Positions 1 through 6,726 of a DNA stretch of 27,451 nucleotides are shown here, in pieces. The notes below the pieces were generated by a model. The model was not told the origin of the DNA. It searched no databases and saw nothing but the letters and a program-made list of their open reading frames with translations. Source of the stretch: Rhodobacteraceae bacterium UBA6141 (GTDB lineage Bacteria; Pseudomonadota; Alphaproteobacteria; Rhodobacterales; Rhodobacteraceae); the NCBI GenBank assembly GCA_002423245.1, contig DIVD01000041.1, positions 5,183 to 32,633 of the forward strand, given 5' to 3'. The position numbers and the translations under genes are program-made. Position 1 is the stretch's first letter. Each line of letters starts with the position of its first letter.

Positions 1-624
1 GCCTGCCAGGGCGACGGCGTCATCAGGATCGAGATGCATTTCCTGCCCGATGTCTATGTTACCTGCGAGACGTGCAAGGGCGCGCGCTACAACCGCGAGA
101 CGCTGGAAATAAAGTTCAAGACCAAGAGCATAGCGGACGTTCTTGAGATGACGGTTGAAGATGCGCAGGGCTTCTTCGCCGCCGTCCCCGCGATCCGCGA
201 GAAGATGGACGCGCTGGTGCGGGTGGGGCTTGGCTACATCAAGGTCGGCCAGCAGGCGACCACGCTCTCGGGCGGCGAGGCGCAGCGGGTGAAGCTGTCC
301 AAGGAACTGTCGCGCCGCGCGACGGGGCGCACGCTCTACATCCTCGACGAGCCGACGACGGGGCTGCATTTCGAGGATGTGCGCAAGCTTCTGGAAGTGC
401 TGCATGAACTGGTGGATCAGGGCAACACGGTGGTGGTGATCGAGCATAACCTCGACGTGATCAAGACCGCCGACTGGATCATCGACATCGGTCCCGAAGG
501 CGGCGACGGCGGCGGCGAGATCGTGGCGGTCGGCCGCCCCGAACAGGTGGCCGAGGTGGCGCGGAGCCATACCGGGCGCTATCTGAAACCGATGCTGGCA
601 GCGCGGAGGGTTGCGGCGGAATAA
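1..624 (+). CDS. uvrA: UvrA, excinuclease ABC subunit A (3' end only)
   Basis: C-terminal part (207 codons) of the DNA-damage recognition ATPase of nucleotide excision repair, which loads UvrB at lesions. The reading frame is open from the first base, so the gene starts outside the window. Visible are the end of the C-terminal zinc finger (ACQGDG followed by CETCKG), the ABC signature LSGGEAQRVKLSKEL, the second Walker B LYILDEPTTGLHF and the H-loop VVIEHNLDVIK. The protein ends normally with a TAA at 622-624. The next gene is convergent and ends 32 bases away; no terminator hairpin is seen between them. Family assignment is essentially certain; only the extent of the gene upstream is unknown. 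Confidence 0.97.
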   Translation, partial: ACQGDGVIRIEMHFLPDVYVTCETCKGARYNRETLEIKFKTKSIADVLEMTVEDAQGFFAAVPAIREKMDALVRVGLGYIKVGQQATTLSGGEAQRVKLSKELSRRATGRTLYILDEPTTGLHFEDVRKLLEVLHELVDQGNTVVVIEHNLDVIKTADWIIDIGPEGGDGGGEIVAVGRPEQVAEVARSHTGRYLKPMLAARRVAAE

Positions 625-655
625 TGATGTCGCAGCAGTGTCTTGCAGCGCGATC

Positions 656-1039
656 CTAATTCAGAAGCGCCCCGTTGCCCTCGTCCACCACCTCCAGCAC
701 CGCAAAGCTCAGCGAGTCCACCTTGTAGGTATGCCCCTCGGCCCGGTAGTAGCGCCAGTTACCGCTGACCGGCGGCAGGCCATGGCGCGGCGGGTCGATC
801 AGCATGTTGTGTTCATAGACCGGGAAGGCATCGCCGACCGCATAGGCGGGGCGGGACGGCTCTGCGCGCAGGCGTCGGGAGGCCGGGGCAGGCTCGGCCT
901 CGTTCAGCACCATCACGCAGCGCTCGGTGCTGCTTGTGACGACCTGGGTGACGAAGGTGTCCGAGGCAAGGCAGTTCGCCAGCCCGGCCGTGGGTGCAAG
1001 AACAACGGCCGCAAGCGCGGCAGAACGCATGAACTTCAT
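656..1039 (-). CDS. Small secreted protein with RcnB-like C-terminal part
   Basis: 127 residues. The ATG at 1039 is chosen because GGGAG lies 8 bases upstream and the protein then opens with a clear Sec signal peptide (MKFMRSAALAAVVLAPTAGLA, cleavage probably near ANC). The C-terminal half (GDAFPVYEHNMLIDPPRHGLPP...WRYYRAEGHTYKVD...VLEVV) follows the pattern of RcnB-family periplasmic proteins (a 'GDxLP...YGLPP...W..V.....L.D..TG.I' layout), a family first known from nickel/cobalt homeostasis in E. coli. Two cysteines in the mature protein could form a disulphide. The resemblance is to the fold pattern only; a metal-related role is not shown. The gene stands alone, convergent with uvrA and downstream of the HerA-like gene on the same strand with an 85-base gap. 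Confidence 0.75.
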   Translation of the reverse strand: MKFMRSAALAAVVLAPTAGLANCLASDTFVTQVVTSSTERCVMVLNEAEPAPASRRLRAEPSRPAYAVGDAFPVYEHNMLIDPPRHGLPPVSGNWRYYRAEGHTYKVDSLSFAVLEVVDEGNGALLN

Positions 1040-1124
1040 CGGGTAAACTCCCGTCACATATGGGTGATCCGGGAAGTGAACCGCCAGCGCGGCGATAGGT
1101 TCCGCCGCAGCGGGAAAATGCCGG

Positions 1125-2702
1125 TCAGCGCGCCTTGAACAGCCCGCCAAGCACGCCGCGCACGATGCTGCGCCCGGCCTGGGTGCCAAGCTGGCGCGCG
1201 AGGCTCTTGCCGAACGCCTCGGCCATGCTGTCGGAGCGGCGCGCGCTGCTGGCGGGCTTCTTCGCCGCAACGGTCTTGCCGCCATAGCGGCGGGCGGAGG
1301 TGAACTCGCTCTGGGGCTCCTCCGCCTCTTTCGCGGCGGCATCGGCGCGGGCCCGCAGACGCTCGAAGGCGGACTCGCGGTCCACGGCCGTCGCGTATTT
1401 CGCCCCGAAGGGCGAGGCGGCGATCACCGCCGCGCGCTCGGCTGCGGTGATCGGGCCCAATTGGCTGGCGGGCGGGCGCACCAGCGTGCGCTGCACGATA
1501 CCCGGGGCGCCCCTGGCTTCGAGGAACGAGGTCACCGCCTCACCGGTGCCGACCTCGCGGATCGCCGCCTCGGTCTCGAACTCGGGATTGGGCCGATAGG
1601 TCTGCGCGGCACGGGCCAGATCCTTCTGGTCCCTGGCGGTGAAGGCGCGCAGCGCGTGCTGGACGCGGTTGCCAAGCTGGCCGAGAATGTCATCGGGCAC
1701 ATCGGCGGGGTTTTGCGTGACGAAATAGACGCCGACGCCCTTGGACCGGATCAGGCGGGCGACCTGTTCCACCTTGTCCACCAGCGCCCTGGGGGCATCC
1801 TCGAACAGAAGATGCGCCTCGTCGAAGAAGAAGACGAAGCGGGGCTGGTCGGGGTCGCCCACCTCCGGCAGCTCCTCGAACAGTTCGGACAGCAGCCACA
1901 GCAGGAAGGTCGCGTAAAGCCGGGGCGCGCCCATCAGCCGGTCGGCGGCAAGGATGTTGATGCGGCCGCGGCCATCGGGGGCGGTGCTCATCAGGTCTGC
2001 AAGGTCCAGCGCGGGTTCACCGAACAGGCGGGCGCCGCCCTGGTTTTCCAGCACGAGCAGCTGCCGCTGGATCGCGCCGATGCTAGCGGCGCTGACATTG
2101 CCATAGCGCAGGCCGATGTCGCGGGCATTCTCGCCGACAAAGACCAGCATGGCTTGCAGATCCTTGAGGTCCAGCAGCGGCAGCCCCTGCTCGTCCGCCA
2201 TGCGGAAGGCGATGTTGAGCACGCCCTCCTGCGCGTCCGTCAGGTCGAGAAGGCGCGCCAGCAGCAGGGGGCCCATCTCGGTCACGGTGGTGCGGACCGG
2301 GTGGCCCTGCTCGCCCCAGAGATCCCAGAAGGTGACGGGGAAGCCGGCATAGCCGAGGTCATAGCCGATGGTGGCGGCGCGGGCGGCAAAGGCGGCGTGC
2401 AGCTTGCCCTCGGCCGAACCGGGCCGGGCGAGGCCGGCAAGGTCGCCCTTCACGTCGGACAGGAAGACCGGCACGCCGGCGGTGGAGAAGGCCTCGGCCA
2501 GCACTTGCAGCGTGACGGTCTTGCCGGTGCCGGTGGCGCCCGCGATCAGCCCGTGGCGGTTGCCGTATTTCAGCAGCAGGTGCTGCGCGCGGGCGTGGCC
2601 GGGGCCGCCGCCGCCGACAAAGATTGCGTCCGGGGTGAGCATGCCGTTGCGCGCCGGGGCGGGTGCGGCATCTTGCGCGGATGCGGAATTGTCCTGAGGC
2701 AT
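1125..2702 (-). CDS. HerA/YjgR-type ATPase (DUF853 helicase-like)
   Basis: 525 residues. Start chosen at 2702 (MPQDNSAS) because AGGGAGGA sits 5-6 bases upstream; the open frame extends to 2786 but that part has no ribosome site. P-loop NTPase of the FtsK/HerA superfamily: N-terminal beta segment with GGGGPGHARAQHLLLKYGNRHGLIAGATGTGKT (Walker A about residues 55-62) and Walker B FVFFFDEAHLLF (about 289-300), then RLIRSKGVGVYFVTQNPADVP. Length and motifs fit the DUF853 (E. coli YjgR) family. HerA proteins translocate along duplex DNA in repair, but the YjgR branch has no firmly established role. No NurA nuclease, Sir2 or other defence partner is next to it, so it looks like a housekeeping member rather than part of a defence island. 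The C-terminal tail is basic and Ala/Lys-rich. Confidence 0.9.
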   Translation of the reverse strand: MPQDNSASAQDAAPAPARNGMLTPDAIFVGGGGPGHARAQHLLLKYGNRHGLIAGATGTGKTVTLQVLAEAFSTAGVPVFLSDVKGDLAGLARPGSAEGKLHAAFAARAATIGYDLGYAGFPVTFWDLWGEQGHPVRTTVTEMGPLLLARLLDLTDAQEGVLNIAFRMADEQGLPLLDLKDLQAMLVFVGENARDIGLRYGNVSAASIGAIQRQLLVLENQGGARLFGEPALDLADLMSTAPDGRGRINILAADRLMGAPRLYATFLLWLLSELFEELPEVGDPDQPRFVFFFDEAHLLFEDAPRALVDKVEQVARLIRSKGVGVYFVTQNPADVPDDILGQLGNRVQHALRAFTARDQKDLARAAQTYRPNPEFETEAAIREVGTGEAVTSFLEARGAPGIVQRTLVRPPASQLGPITAAERAAVIAASPFGAKYATAVDRESAFERLRARADAAAKEAEEPQSEFTSARRYGGKTVAAKKPASSARRSDSMAEAFGKSLARQLGTQAGRSIVRGVLGGLFKAR

Positions 2703-2784
2703 GGGTCCTCCCTTGCTGGCGTTGCAGGCGGTCGCCTTCCGTCCGAGGCGACAATACATCCTTAACCCGTTGCTGCCAGTGTGC

Positions 2785-2875
2785 ATCTGGTCCGCCCCGC
2801 GCCTCCTCCTCCTGCCGGGCGGGCAACTTCCTCCCTGTCGGACTGGCCGCGCCCCGCACGGGCGCGGCCTTTTTC
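2785..2875 (+). ncRNA. Candidate anti-SD small RNA (cuckoo/CcsR-like)
   Basis: No plus-strand gene precedes the strong terminator at 2845-2874, so that terminator must serve an untranslated transcript. Just before it, GTCCGCCC (2790-2797) pairs with GGGCGGGC (2817-2824, one G-U) and exposes a 19-base loop carrying CCTCCTCCTCCT (2802-2813), complementary to the Shine-Dalgarno sequence. A second CCTCCC follows at 2830-2835. Rhodobacteraceae are known to have a family of stress-induced RNAs (CcsR, 'cuckoo' RNAs) defined by CCUCCUCCC motifs displayed in hairpin loops; those are usually found beside a DUF1127 gene, which is absent here. I see no convincing promoter (CAATAC at 2752-2757 is a possible -10), so the 5' end is a guess. 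Confidence 0.5.
2845..2874 (+). terminator. Orphan intrinsic terminator
   Basis: Perfect 10-bp stem GGCCGCGCCC / GGGCGCGGCC (2845-2854 with 2860-2869), 5-base loop, then five T. It works only on the plus strand, where the nearest gene upstream is uvrA, more than 2 kb away behind two minus-strand genes. Confidence 0.9.
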
Positions 2876-2963
2876 GTGCAACCTCGGGATGACTCAGGGC
2901 TGAAACTCGCCTGAGCCGGAACGACTTCCCTGGGTTGGCACGAAAACAGGACTGTCATCCTTG

Positions 2964-2992
2964 TTGACCTGGCGCCGCGAAGGCCTTAGCGT
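2964..2992 (+). promoter_or_regulatory. Sigma-70-like promoter of the second orphan transcript
   Basis: TTGACC (2964-2969), 17-base spacer, TAGCGT (2987-2992). This is a good housekeeping-type promoter for Rhodobacteraceae and would start a transcript near 2999. There is no ribosome site or plausible gene immediately downstream; the hairpin terminator at 3041-3066 follows within 70 bases. Confidence 0.6.
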
Positions 2993-2998
2993 TTCCTT

Positions 2999-3066
2999 TC
3001 AATGACTAGGTCGGCCAGTCCGGCAGGGAAAAGACGAATTGAAAAGGGCCTTCGCGGGCCCTTTTC
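2999..3066 (+). ncRNA. Candidate short RNA, possible sponge of the upstream sRNA
   Basis: A roughly 68-base unit from a good promoter to a perfect terminator. Bases 3012-3029 (CGGCCAGTCCGGCAGGGA) can pair without a break with 2832-2849 of the upstream candidate sRNA, with a single G-U pair. An ATG at 3002 opens a frame but has no ribosome site, is Arg-rich and runs through the terminator, so it is not called as coding. The alternative reading is an untranslated, attenuated leader for the ialB-like gene, but that gene has its own promoter at 3166-3194. Confidence 0.45.
3041..3066 (+). terminator. Intrinsic terminator of the short RNA
   Basis: Perfect 10-bp stem GAAAAGGGCC / GGCCCTTTTC with loop TTCGCG, which brings a T-tract at the 3' arm. 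The A/T symmetry means it could also act on the minus strand, but nothing is read into it from that side. Confidence 0.85.
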
Positions 3067-3165
3067 TGCGTCATGCGGCGCGGGTGCCCGGCGCAAGGCC
3101 CGCGCAGCGCCGCGGCGGCGCACGAAGTTGTGGGTGCGCGGGGCGGAGGCCGCCGGATTTCCCGC

Positions 3166-3194
3166 CTGACACTGCCGCGCGGCCGTGCTAGACC
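3166..3194 (+). promoter_or_regulatory. Promoter of the ialB-like gene
   Basis: CTGACA (3166-3171), 17-base spacer, TAGACC (3189-3194), giving a start near 3200 and a 5' leader of about 30 bases before the ATG at 3230. Confidence 0.55.
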
Positions 3195-3229
3195 GCCGCC
3201 GGACACGTCCTGAATATACGGTGCTGACA

Positions 3230-3910
3230 ATGACCGAACTGATGAACCCGCTGCGCCTGTCGCTGGCGGTTGCCCTCTCGCTGGGGCTTGGGCTGCCCTC
3301 CCTTGCGCAAGATGCCCCCGCGGCACCCGCCAAGACCCCCGCCGCCGAGACCCCCGCCGCCGAGACCCCCGCCGCCGCGGCTCCGGCCGCGGCTGCCCCC
3401 GCCACGGCTGCCCCCGCCGAGAGCGCGGACGCCGCCCCCGGCATCGGCGATGCCTATACCGAGGCGACCTTTGGCGACTGGGAACAGCGCTGCGTGCGCA
3501 CCGAGGACGGGTCGGACCCCTGCCAGCTCTACCAACTGCTGAAGGACGGCGACGGCAACGCGGTTGCCGAGTTCAGCCTGTTCGGCCTGCCCGAGGCAGA
3601 GCAGGCCGCAGCGGGCGGCACGATCATAACCCCGCTTGAAACCCTGCTGCCCGAGGCGATCCTGATGCAGGTCGATAGCGGCGAGGCCAAGCGCTACGGC
3701 TTCACCTTCTGCGCGCCGATCGGCTGCGTGGCGCGGGTGGGCTTCACCGATGCCGATATCGAGGCGTTCAAGCGCGGCAACAAGGCGACGCTGGCGATCA
3801 CCCCGATGGCGGCACCGGACCGCAAGGTGCAGCTGAACATCTCGCTGAAGGGCTTCACCGCCGGCTATGAGGCGGTGACCGCGGCGAACCAGGATCTGAA
3901 CGCGAACTGA
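3230..3910 (+). CDS. Invasion-associated locus B (IalB) family protein
   Basis: 226 residues from ATG 3230; an internal ATG at 3242 (MNPLRLS) is an equally possible start, and neither has a strong ribosome site. Signal peptide to about residue 27 (LSLAVALSLGLGLPSLAQ). Then comes a Pro/Ala/Thr/Glu low-complexity linker with two copies of a PAAET unit and two AAAAP-like units, followed by the IalB domain: TFGDWEQRC, then a CxxY-type CQLYQLL, and the paired FCAPIGCVARVGFT near the end. The four cysteines probably form two disulphides. IalB proteins are periplasmic or surface proteins common in alphaproteobacteria, named from Bartonella invasion; in free-living relatives the function is unknown. 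It has its own promoter and ends in a GC-rich hairpin shared with the convergent ketoacyl synthase gene. Confidence 0.9.
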   Translation: MTELMNPLRLSLAVALSLGLGLPSLAQDAPAAPAKTPAAETPAAETPAAAAPAAAAPATAAPAESADAAPGIGDAYTEATFGDWEQRCVRTEDGSDPCQLYQLLKDGDGNAVAEFSLFGLPEAEQAAAGGTIITPLETLLPEAILMQVDSGEAKRYGFTFCAPIGCVARVGFTDADIEAFKRGNKATLAITPMAAPDRKVQLNISLKGFTAGYEAVTAANQDLNAN

Positions 3911-3927
3911 TCGCGCGAGCCCTGGCG

Positions 3928-3953
3928 GGCGCCGCCCCGGAACGGGCGGCGCC
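3928..3953. terminator. Bidirectional hairpin between convergent genes
   Basis: Perfect 10-bp stem GGCGCCGCCC / GGGCGGCGCC with a 6-base loop, placed 17 bases after the ialB-like stop and 7 bases after the ketoacyl synthase stop. No T-tract on either side, so termination strength is uncertain. Confidence 0.5.
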
Positions 3954-3960
3954 TCCGCGT

Positions 3961-5169
3961 TCAGGCGCGGCGCAGGGCGATCACGGCGTTGAGCCCGCCG
4001 AAGGCGAAGGCGTTCGACAGGCACACATCCACCTTCGCCTCGCGCGCGACATTGGGCACCACGTCCAGCGCGCATTCGGGATCCGCTTCCTCATAGCCGA
4101 TGGTGGGGGCGATCACCCCGTCCTTCAGCGCCATGATGCAGGCCAGCAACTCCACCGCGCCGGTGCCGCCGATCAGGTGGCCGTGCATCGACTTGGTCGA
4201 GGAGATCATCAGCCGGTCGGCATGATGGCCGAAGGCATGGGCGACGGCGGCGCTTTCGGTCTTGTCATTGGCGGCGGTGCCGGTGCCGTGGGCGTTGATG
4301 TAGCCCACATCCTCGGGGTTGAGCCGCGCGTCGCGCAGCGCGCCGGTGATGGCGCGCTCGGCGCCCTGCTGGCTGGGCATCACGATGTCGGAGGCATCCG
4401 AGGACATGGCGAAGCCGATCACCTCGGCCAGGATCTGGGCGCCGCGGGCGCGGGCGTGGTCGTGATCCTCGAAGACGAAGACGCCCGCACCCTCGCCCTG
4501 CACCATGCCGTTGCGGTTGGCGCTGAACGGGCGGCAGGCGTCGCGCGACATGACGCGCAGGCCCTCCCATGCCTTGATGCCGCCGAAGCACAGCATCGCC
4601 TCGGAGCCGCCGGTGACCATGACCTTGCACATGCCCGAGCGCACCATCTGGAACGCCTGCCCCATCGCGTGATTGGAACTGGCGCAGGCGGTGGAGACGG
4701 TGAAGGCCGGGCCGCGCAGGTTCCATTCCATGCTGACATGGCTGGCGGCGGCGGAGTTCATCAGCTTGGGCACCACGAAGGGATGGACGCGGTTCTTGCC
4801 CTCTTCATAGACCGCCCGGTAATTTTCGTCCCAGGTGGTGGTGCCGCCGGCGGCGGTGCCGAGCACGACGCCCGAATCATAGCCAAGCGTGCCGTCGAAG
4901 TTCAGCCCCGACTGCTCGATCGCCTGCCGCGCGGCCAGCAGGGTGAACTGGGTGAAGCGGTCGTAGAGCGCGATCTGCTGGCGGTTGAAATGCGCCTCGG
5001 GGTCATAGTCCAGCACCTGGCCGCCGATGCGGACCGAGAGGCGTTCGATATCGCGGATGTTCAGCTCGCCAATGCCGCAGCGTCCTTCGCGGAACGCCTC
5101 GAAGGTTGCGGGAACCGAATGGCCGAGCGCGTTGATGGTGCCCGCGCCGGTGATGACGACCCTGCGCAT
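3961..5169 (-). CDS. Beta-ketoacyl-ACP synthase II-like (FabF/NodE type)
   Basis: 402 residues, full length for a KAS II enzyme, which condenses acyl-ACP with malonyl-ACP to give 3-oxoacyl-ACP. The Cys-His-His triad is intact: C162 in VSTACASSNHA, H294 in NAHGTGTAANDKTE and H331 in KSMHGHLIGGTGAVE; the gating loop NAFAFGGLNA (around F390) is also present. The sequence diverges from housekeeping FabF in the substrate tunnel region (for example MHGH where FabF has MTGH). It starts 1 base after the stop of the ACP gene, so translation is probably coupled. It forms one leftward operon with ACP, LpxD and the L,D-transpeptidase. A dedicated role in making an acyl chain for the LpxD next door is inferred from context. 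A second, housekeeping fabF would be expected elsewhere. Confidence 0.93.
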   Translation of the reverse strand: MRRVVITGAGTINALGHSVPATFEAFREGRCGIGELNIRDIERLSVRIGGQVLDYDPEAHFNRQQIALYDRFTQFTLLAARQAIEQSGLNFDGTLGYDSGVVLGTAAGGTTTWDENYRAVYEEGKNRVHPFVVPKLMNSAAASHVSMEWNLRGPAFTVSTACASSNHAMGQAFQMVRSGMCKVMVTGGSEAMLCFGGIKAWEGLRVMSRDACRPFSANRNGMVQGEGAGVFVFEDHDHARARGAQILAEVIGFAMSSDASDIVMPSQQGAERAITGALRDARLNPEDVGYINAHGTGTAANDKTESAAVAHAFGHHADRLMISSTKSMHGHLIGGTGAVELLACIMALKDGVIAPTIGYEEADPECALDVVPNVAREAKVDVCLSNAFAFGGLNAVIALRRA

Positions 5170-5170
5170 C

Positions 5171-5437
5171 TCAGCCCTTCTGCTCGGCGATCAGGCCCTC
5201 GACCGCGCGGACGATCGCCGCGACCGATGAGATGTCGAACTCGCTTTGCGCCGGATCGTTGGCGTTGAACGGGACGGAGATGTCGAACGCCTCCTCGATC
5301 GCGAAGATCGATTCGACGAGGCCGAGGCTGTCGATGCCCAGATCCTCGAGCGTGGACTCGGGCAGCACCTGTTCGGGGTCGAGCACCGCCTGCTCGGCGA
5401 TGATGGCGATGATGCGGTCCTGGACGCTGGCGGTCAT
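5171..5437 (-). CDS. Specialised acyl carrier protein
   Basis: 88 residues. Carries the phosphopantetheine site LGIDSLGLVE with Ser37. Compared with housekeeping AcpP it keeps the four-helix layout but has DSLGLVE instead of the near-invariant DSLDTVE, and an insert-like SVPFNANDPAQSEFDI before the last helix. This points to a dedicated ACP of the NodF/AcpXL kind rather than the general fatty-acid ACP. GGAGA lies 7 bases before the ATG at 5437. It sits between lpxD (83-base gap) and the ketoacyl synthase (1-base gap), so the three probably work as one acyl-delivery unit. Confidence 0.92.
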   Translation of the reverse strand: MTASVQDRIIAIIAEQAVLDPEQVLPESTLEDLGIDSLGLVESIFAIEEAFDISVPFNANDPAQSEFDISSVAAIVRAVEGLIAEQKG

Positions 5438-5520
5438 GCGGGTCTCCGGGGTGGCCTATGGATCGGCGAGAATGGGCAGGCAGGAGGGGGCTGGCAGGCG
5501 GGGGCGGTGTCCTTGCCCGG

Positions 5521-6678
5521 TCAGTCCTTCTGGCCGAGCCTTGTAACAGCTTCTTTAAGCTCTGCCACCTGCGCGAACAGCCGGCCGAGCCGGCGGATGT
5601 TCTTCCACGCCTCGACATGGGTTTCCATCTTCAGCGCCGGGCTGCCCAGAAGCACCCGGCCCGCGGGGGCGTTGGTGAAGATCTTGGTGGCGCCGCCGGC
5701 GATCACGTCATCGCCGACGAAGATGTTGTCGGACACGCCGCATTGCCCGCCCAGCACCACCCGGTCGCCGAGCCGCGCCGATCCGGCGATGCCGACCTGC
5801 CCGCACAGCAGGCAATCGCGGCCGACCTGCACATTGTGGCCGACATGCACGAGGTTGTCGAGCTTGGTGCCGCTGCCGATGGTGGTGGCGCGGATGGTGC
5901 CGCGGTCGATGGCGGTTCCGGCGCCGATCTCGACATCGTCGCCGATCTCGACCGTGCCGAGCGAGTGGATGCGCAGCCAGCTTTGCGCGCGGATCTGCTG
6001 GCGCGCGCCCAGCGTCTGGCGGATTTCCTCCACCCCGGAGGTCTCGGGCGTGACGAAGGAAAAGCCGTCGGCGCCGATCACCGCGTTCGGATGGCAGATG
6101 AAGCGCGCGCCGATGCGCACCCGCGCGCCGATGCGGGCGCCTTGCAGGATCAGCGCATCCGCGCCGATCACCGCGCCCTCGGCGATGCTGGCATGGCTGG
6201 CGATGCGGGCGCCGGGGCCGATGCGCGCGCCGGGGCCGATCACCGCGAAGGGGCCGATGGCGGCACCGGGGCCGATCTCGGCGCCGGGATCGACGATGGC
6301 GGCCGGGTGGATGCCGGGCGCGATGGCGGGGCCGGGATCGAGCAGGCGCGTGAGGCGCGACATGGCAAGCCGCGGGCGCGGCACGAGGATGGCGGCGGCA
6401 AGGCCGAGCGCCTGCCAGTCCGCCCCCTCCCACAGCATCGCGGCGCGGGCGCCTCCCCGGGCAAGGCCGGGCGCGTATTTCGGGTCCATCGCCAGCGCGA
6501 GGTCATCGGGCCCCGCCTGCGCGGGCTCGGCGGCGCGGCGGATGATCAGCGCGGTCTCACCCACGGCGCGGGCGCCGAGCGCGGCGGCGAGCGCGGCGAT
6601 GCTGTGGCCGGGACCGAAGCCCGCATCGGGGCTGGCGTCGGAACCCGCATCGGGGCTGGCGTCGGGAGCTTGGGTCAT
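5521..6678 (-). CDS. lpxD: LpxD homologue, UDP-3-O-acylglucosamine N-acyltransferase
   Basis: 385 residues. LpxD adds the amide-linked acyl chain to UDP-3-O-acyl-GlcN in lipid A synthesis at the cytoplasmic side of the inner membrane, taking the chain from acyl-ACP. An N-terminal LpxD-type domain (about residues 25-115) is followed by a long left-handed beta-helix of hexapeptide repeats (IGPGAxI, about 120-340) and a C-terminal helix. The catalytic His is H281 in LDNLVHVGHNVQVG; the FICHPNAVIGADGFSF and IDRGTI segments are typical. It is not in the usual bamA-lpxD-fabZ-lpxA setting, so it may be a second copy specialised for the ACP and ketoacyl synthase downstream. Residues 5-20 are a 24-base tandem duplication. 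Start at 6678 is supported by AGAGG 5 bases upstream, 48 bases after the transpeptidase gene. Confidence 0.93.
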   Translation of the reverse strand: MTQAPDASPDAGSDASPDAGFGPGHSIAALAAALGARAVGETALIIRRAAEPAQAGPDDLALAMDPKYAPGLARGGARAAMLWEGADWQALGLAAAILVPRPRLAMSRLTRLLDPGPAIAPGIHPAAIVDPGAEIGPGAAIGPFAVIGPGARIGPGARIASHASIAEGAVIGADALILQGARIGARVRIGARFICHPNAVIGADGFSFVTPETSGVEEIRQTLGARQQIRAQSWLRIHSLGTVEIGDDVEIGAGTAIDRGTIRATTIGSGTKLDNLVHVGHNVQVGRDCLLCGQVGIAGSARLGDRVVLGGQCGVSDNIFVGDDVIAGGATKIFTNAPAGRVLLGSPALKMETHVEAWKNIRRLGRLFAQVAELKEAVTRLGQKD

Positions 6679-6726
6679 GTCGCCTCTGGCATCGGGCGGC
6701 CCGCGCCGCCCTCCTCGCCCGAAGAC

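Noticed and set aside
1040..1342. Upstream extension of the RcnB-like gene
   Set aside because: Arg/Ala/Pro-rich, overlaps the HerA-like gene, and the internal ATG at 1039 has a proper ribosome site and signal peptide.
1125..2702. HerA-like ATPase as part of a defence island
   Set aside because: No nuclease, Sir2, DUF4297 or mobile-element genes nearby; the sequence is the YjgR/DUF853 type in a core-gene setting.
3002..3169. ATG-started frame inside the second orphan RNA
   Set aside because: No ribosome site, runs through the terminator stem, basic low-quality product.
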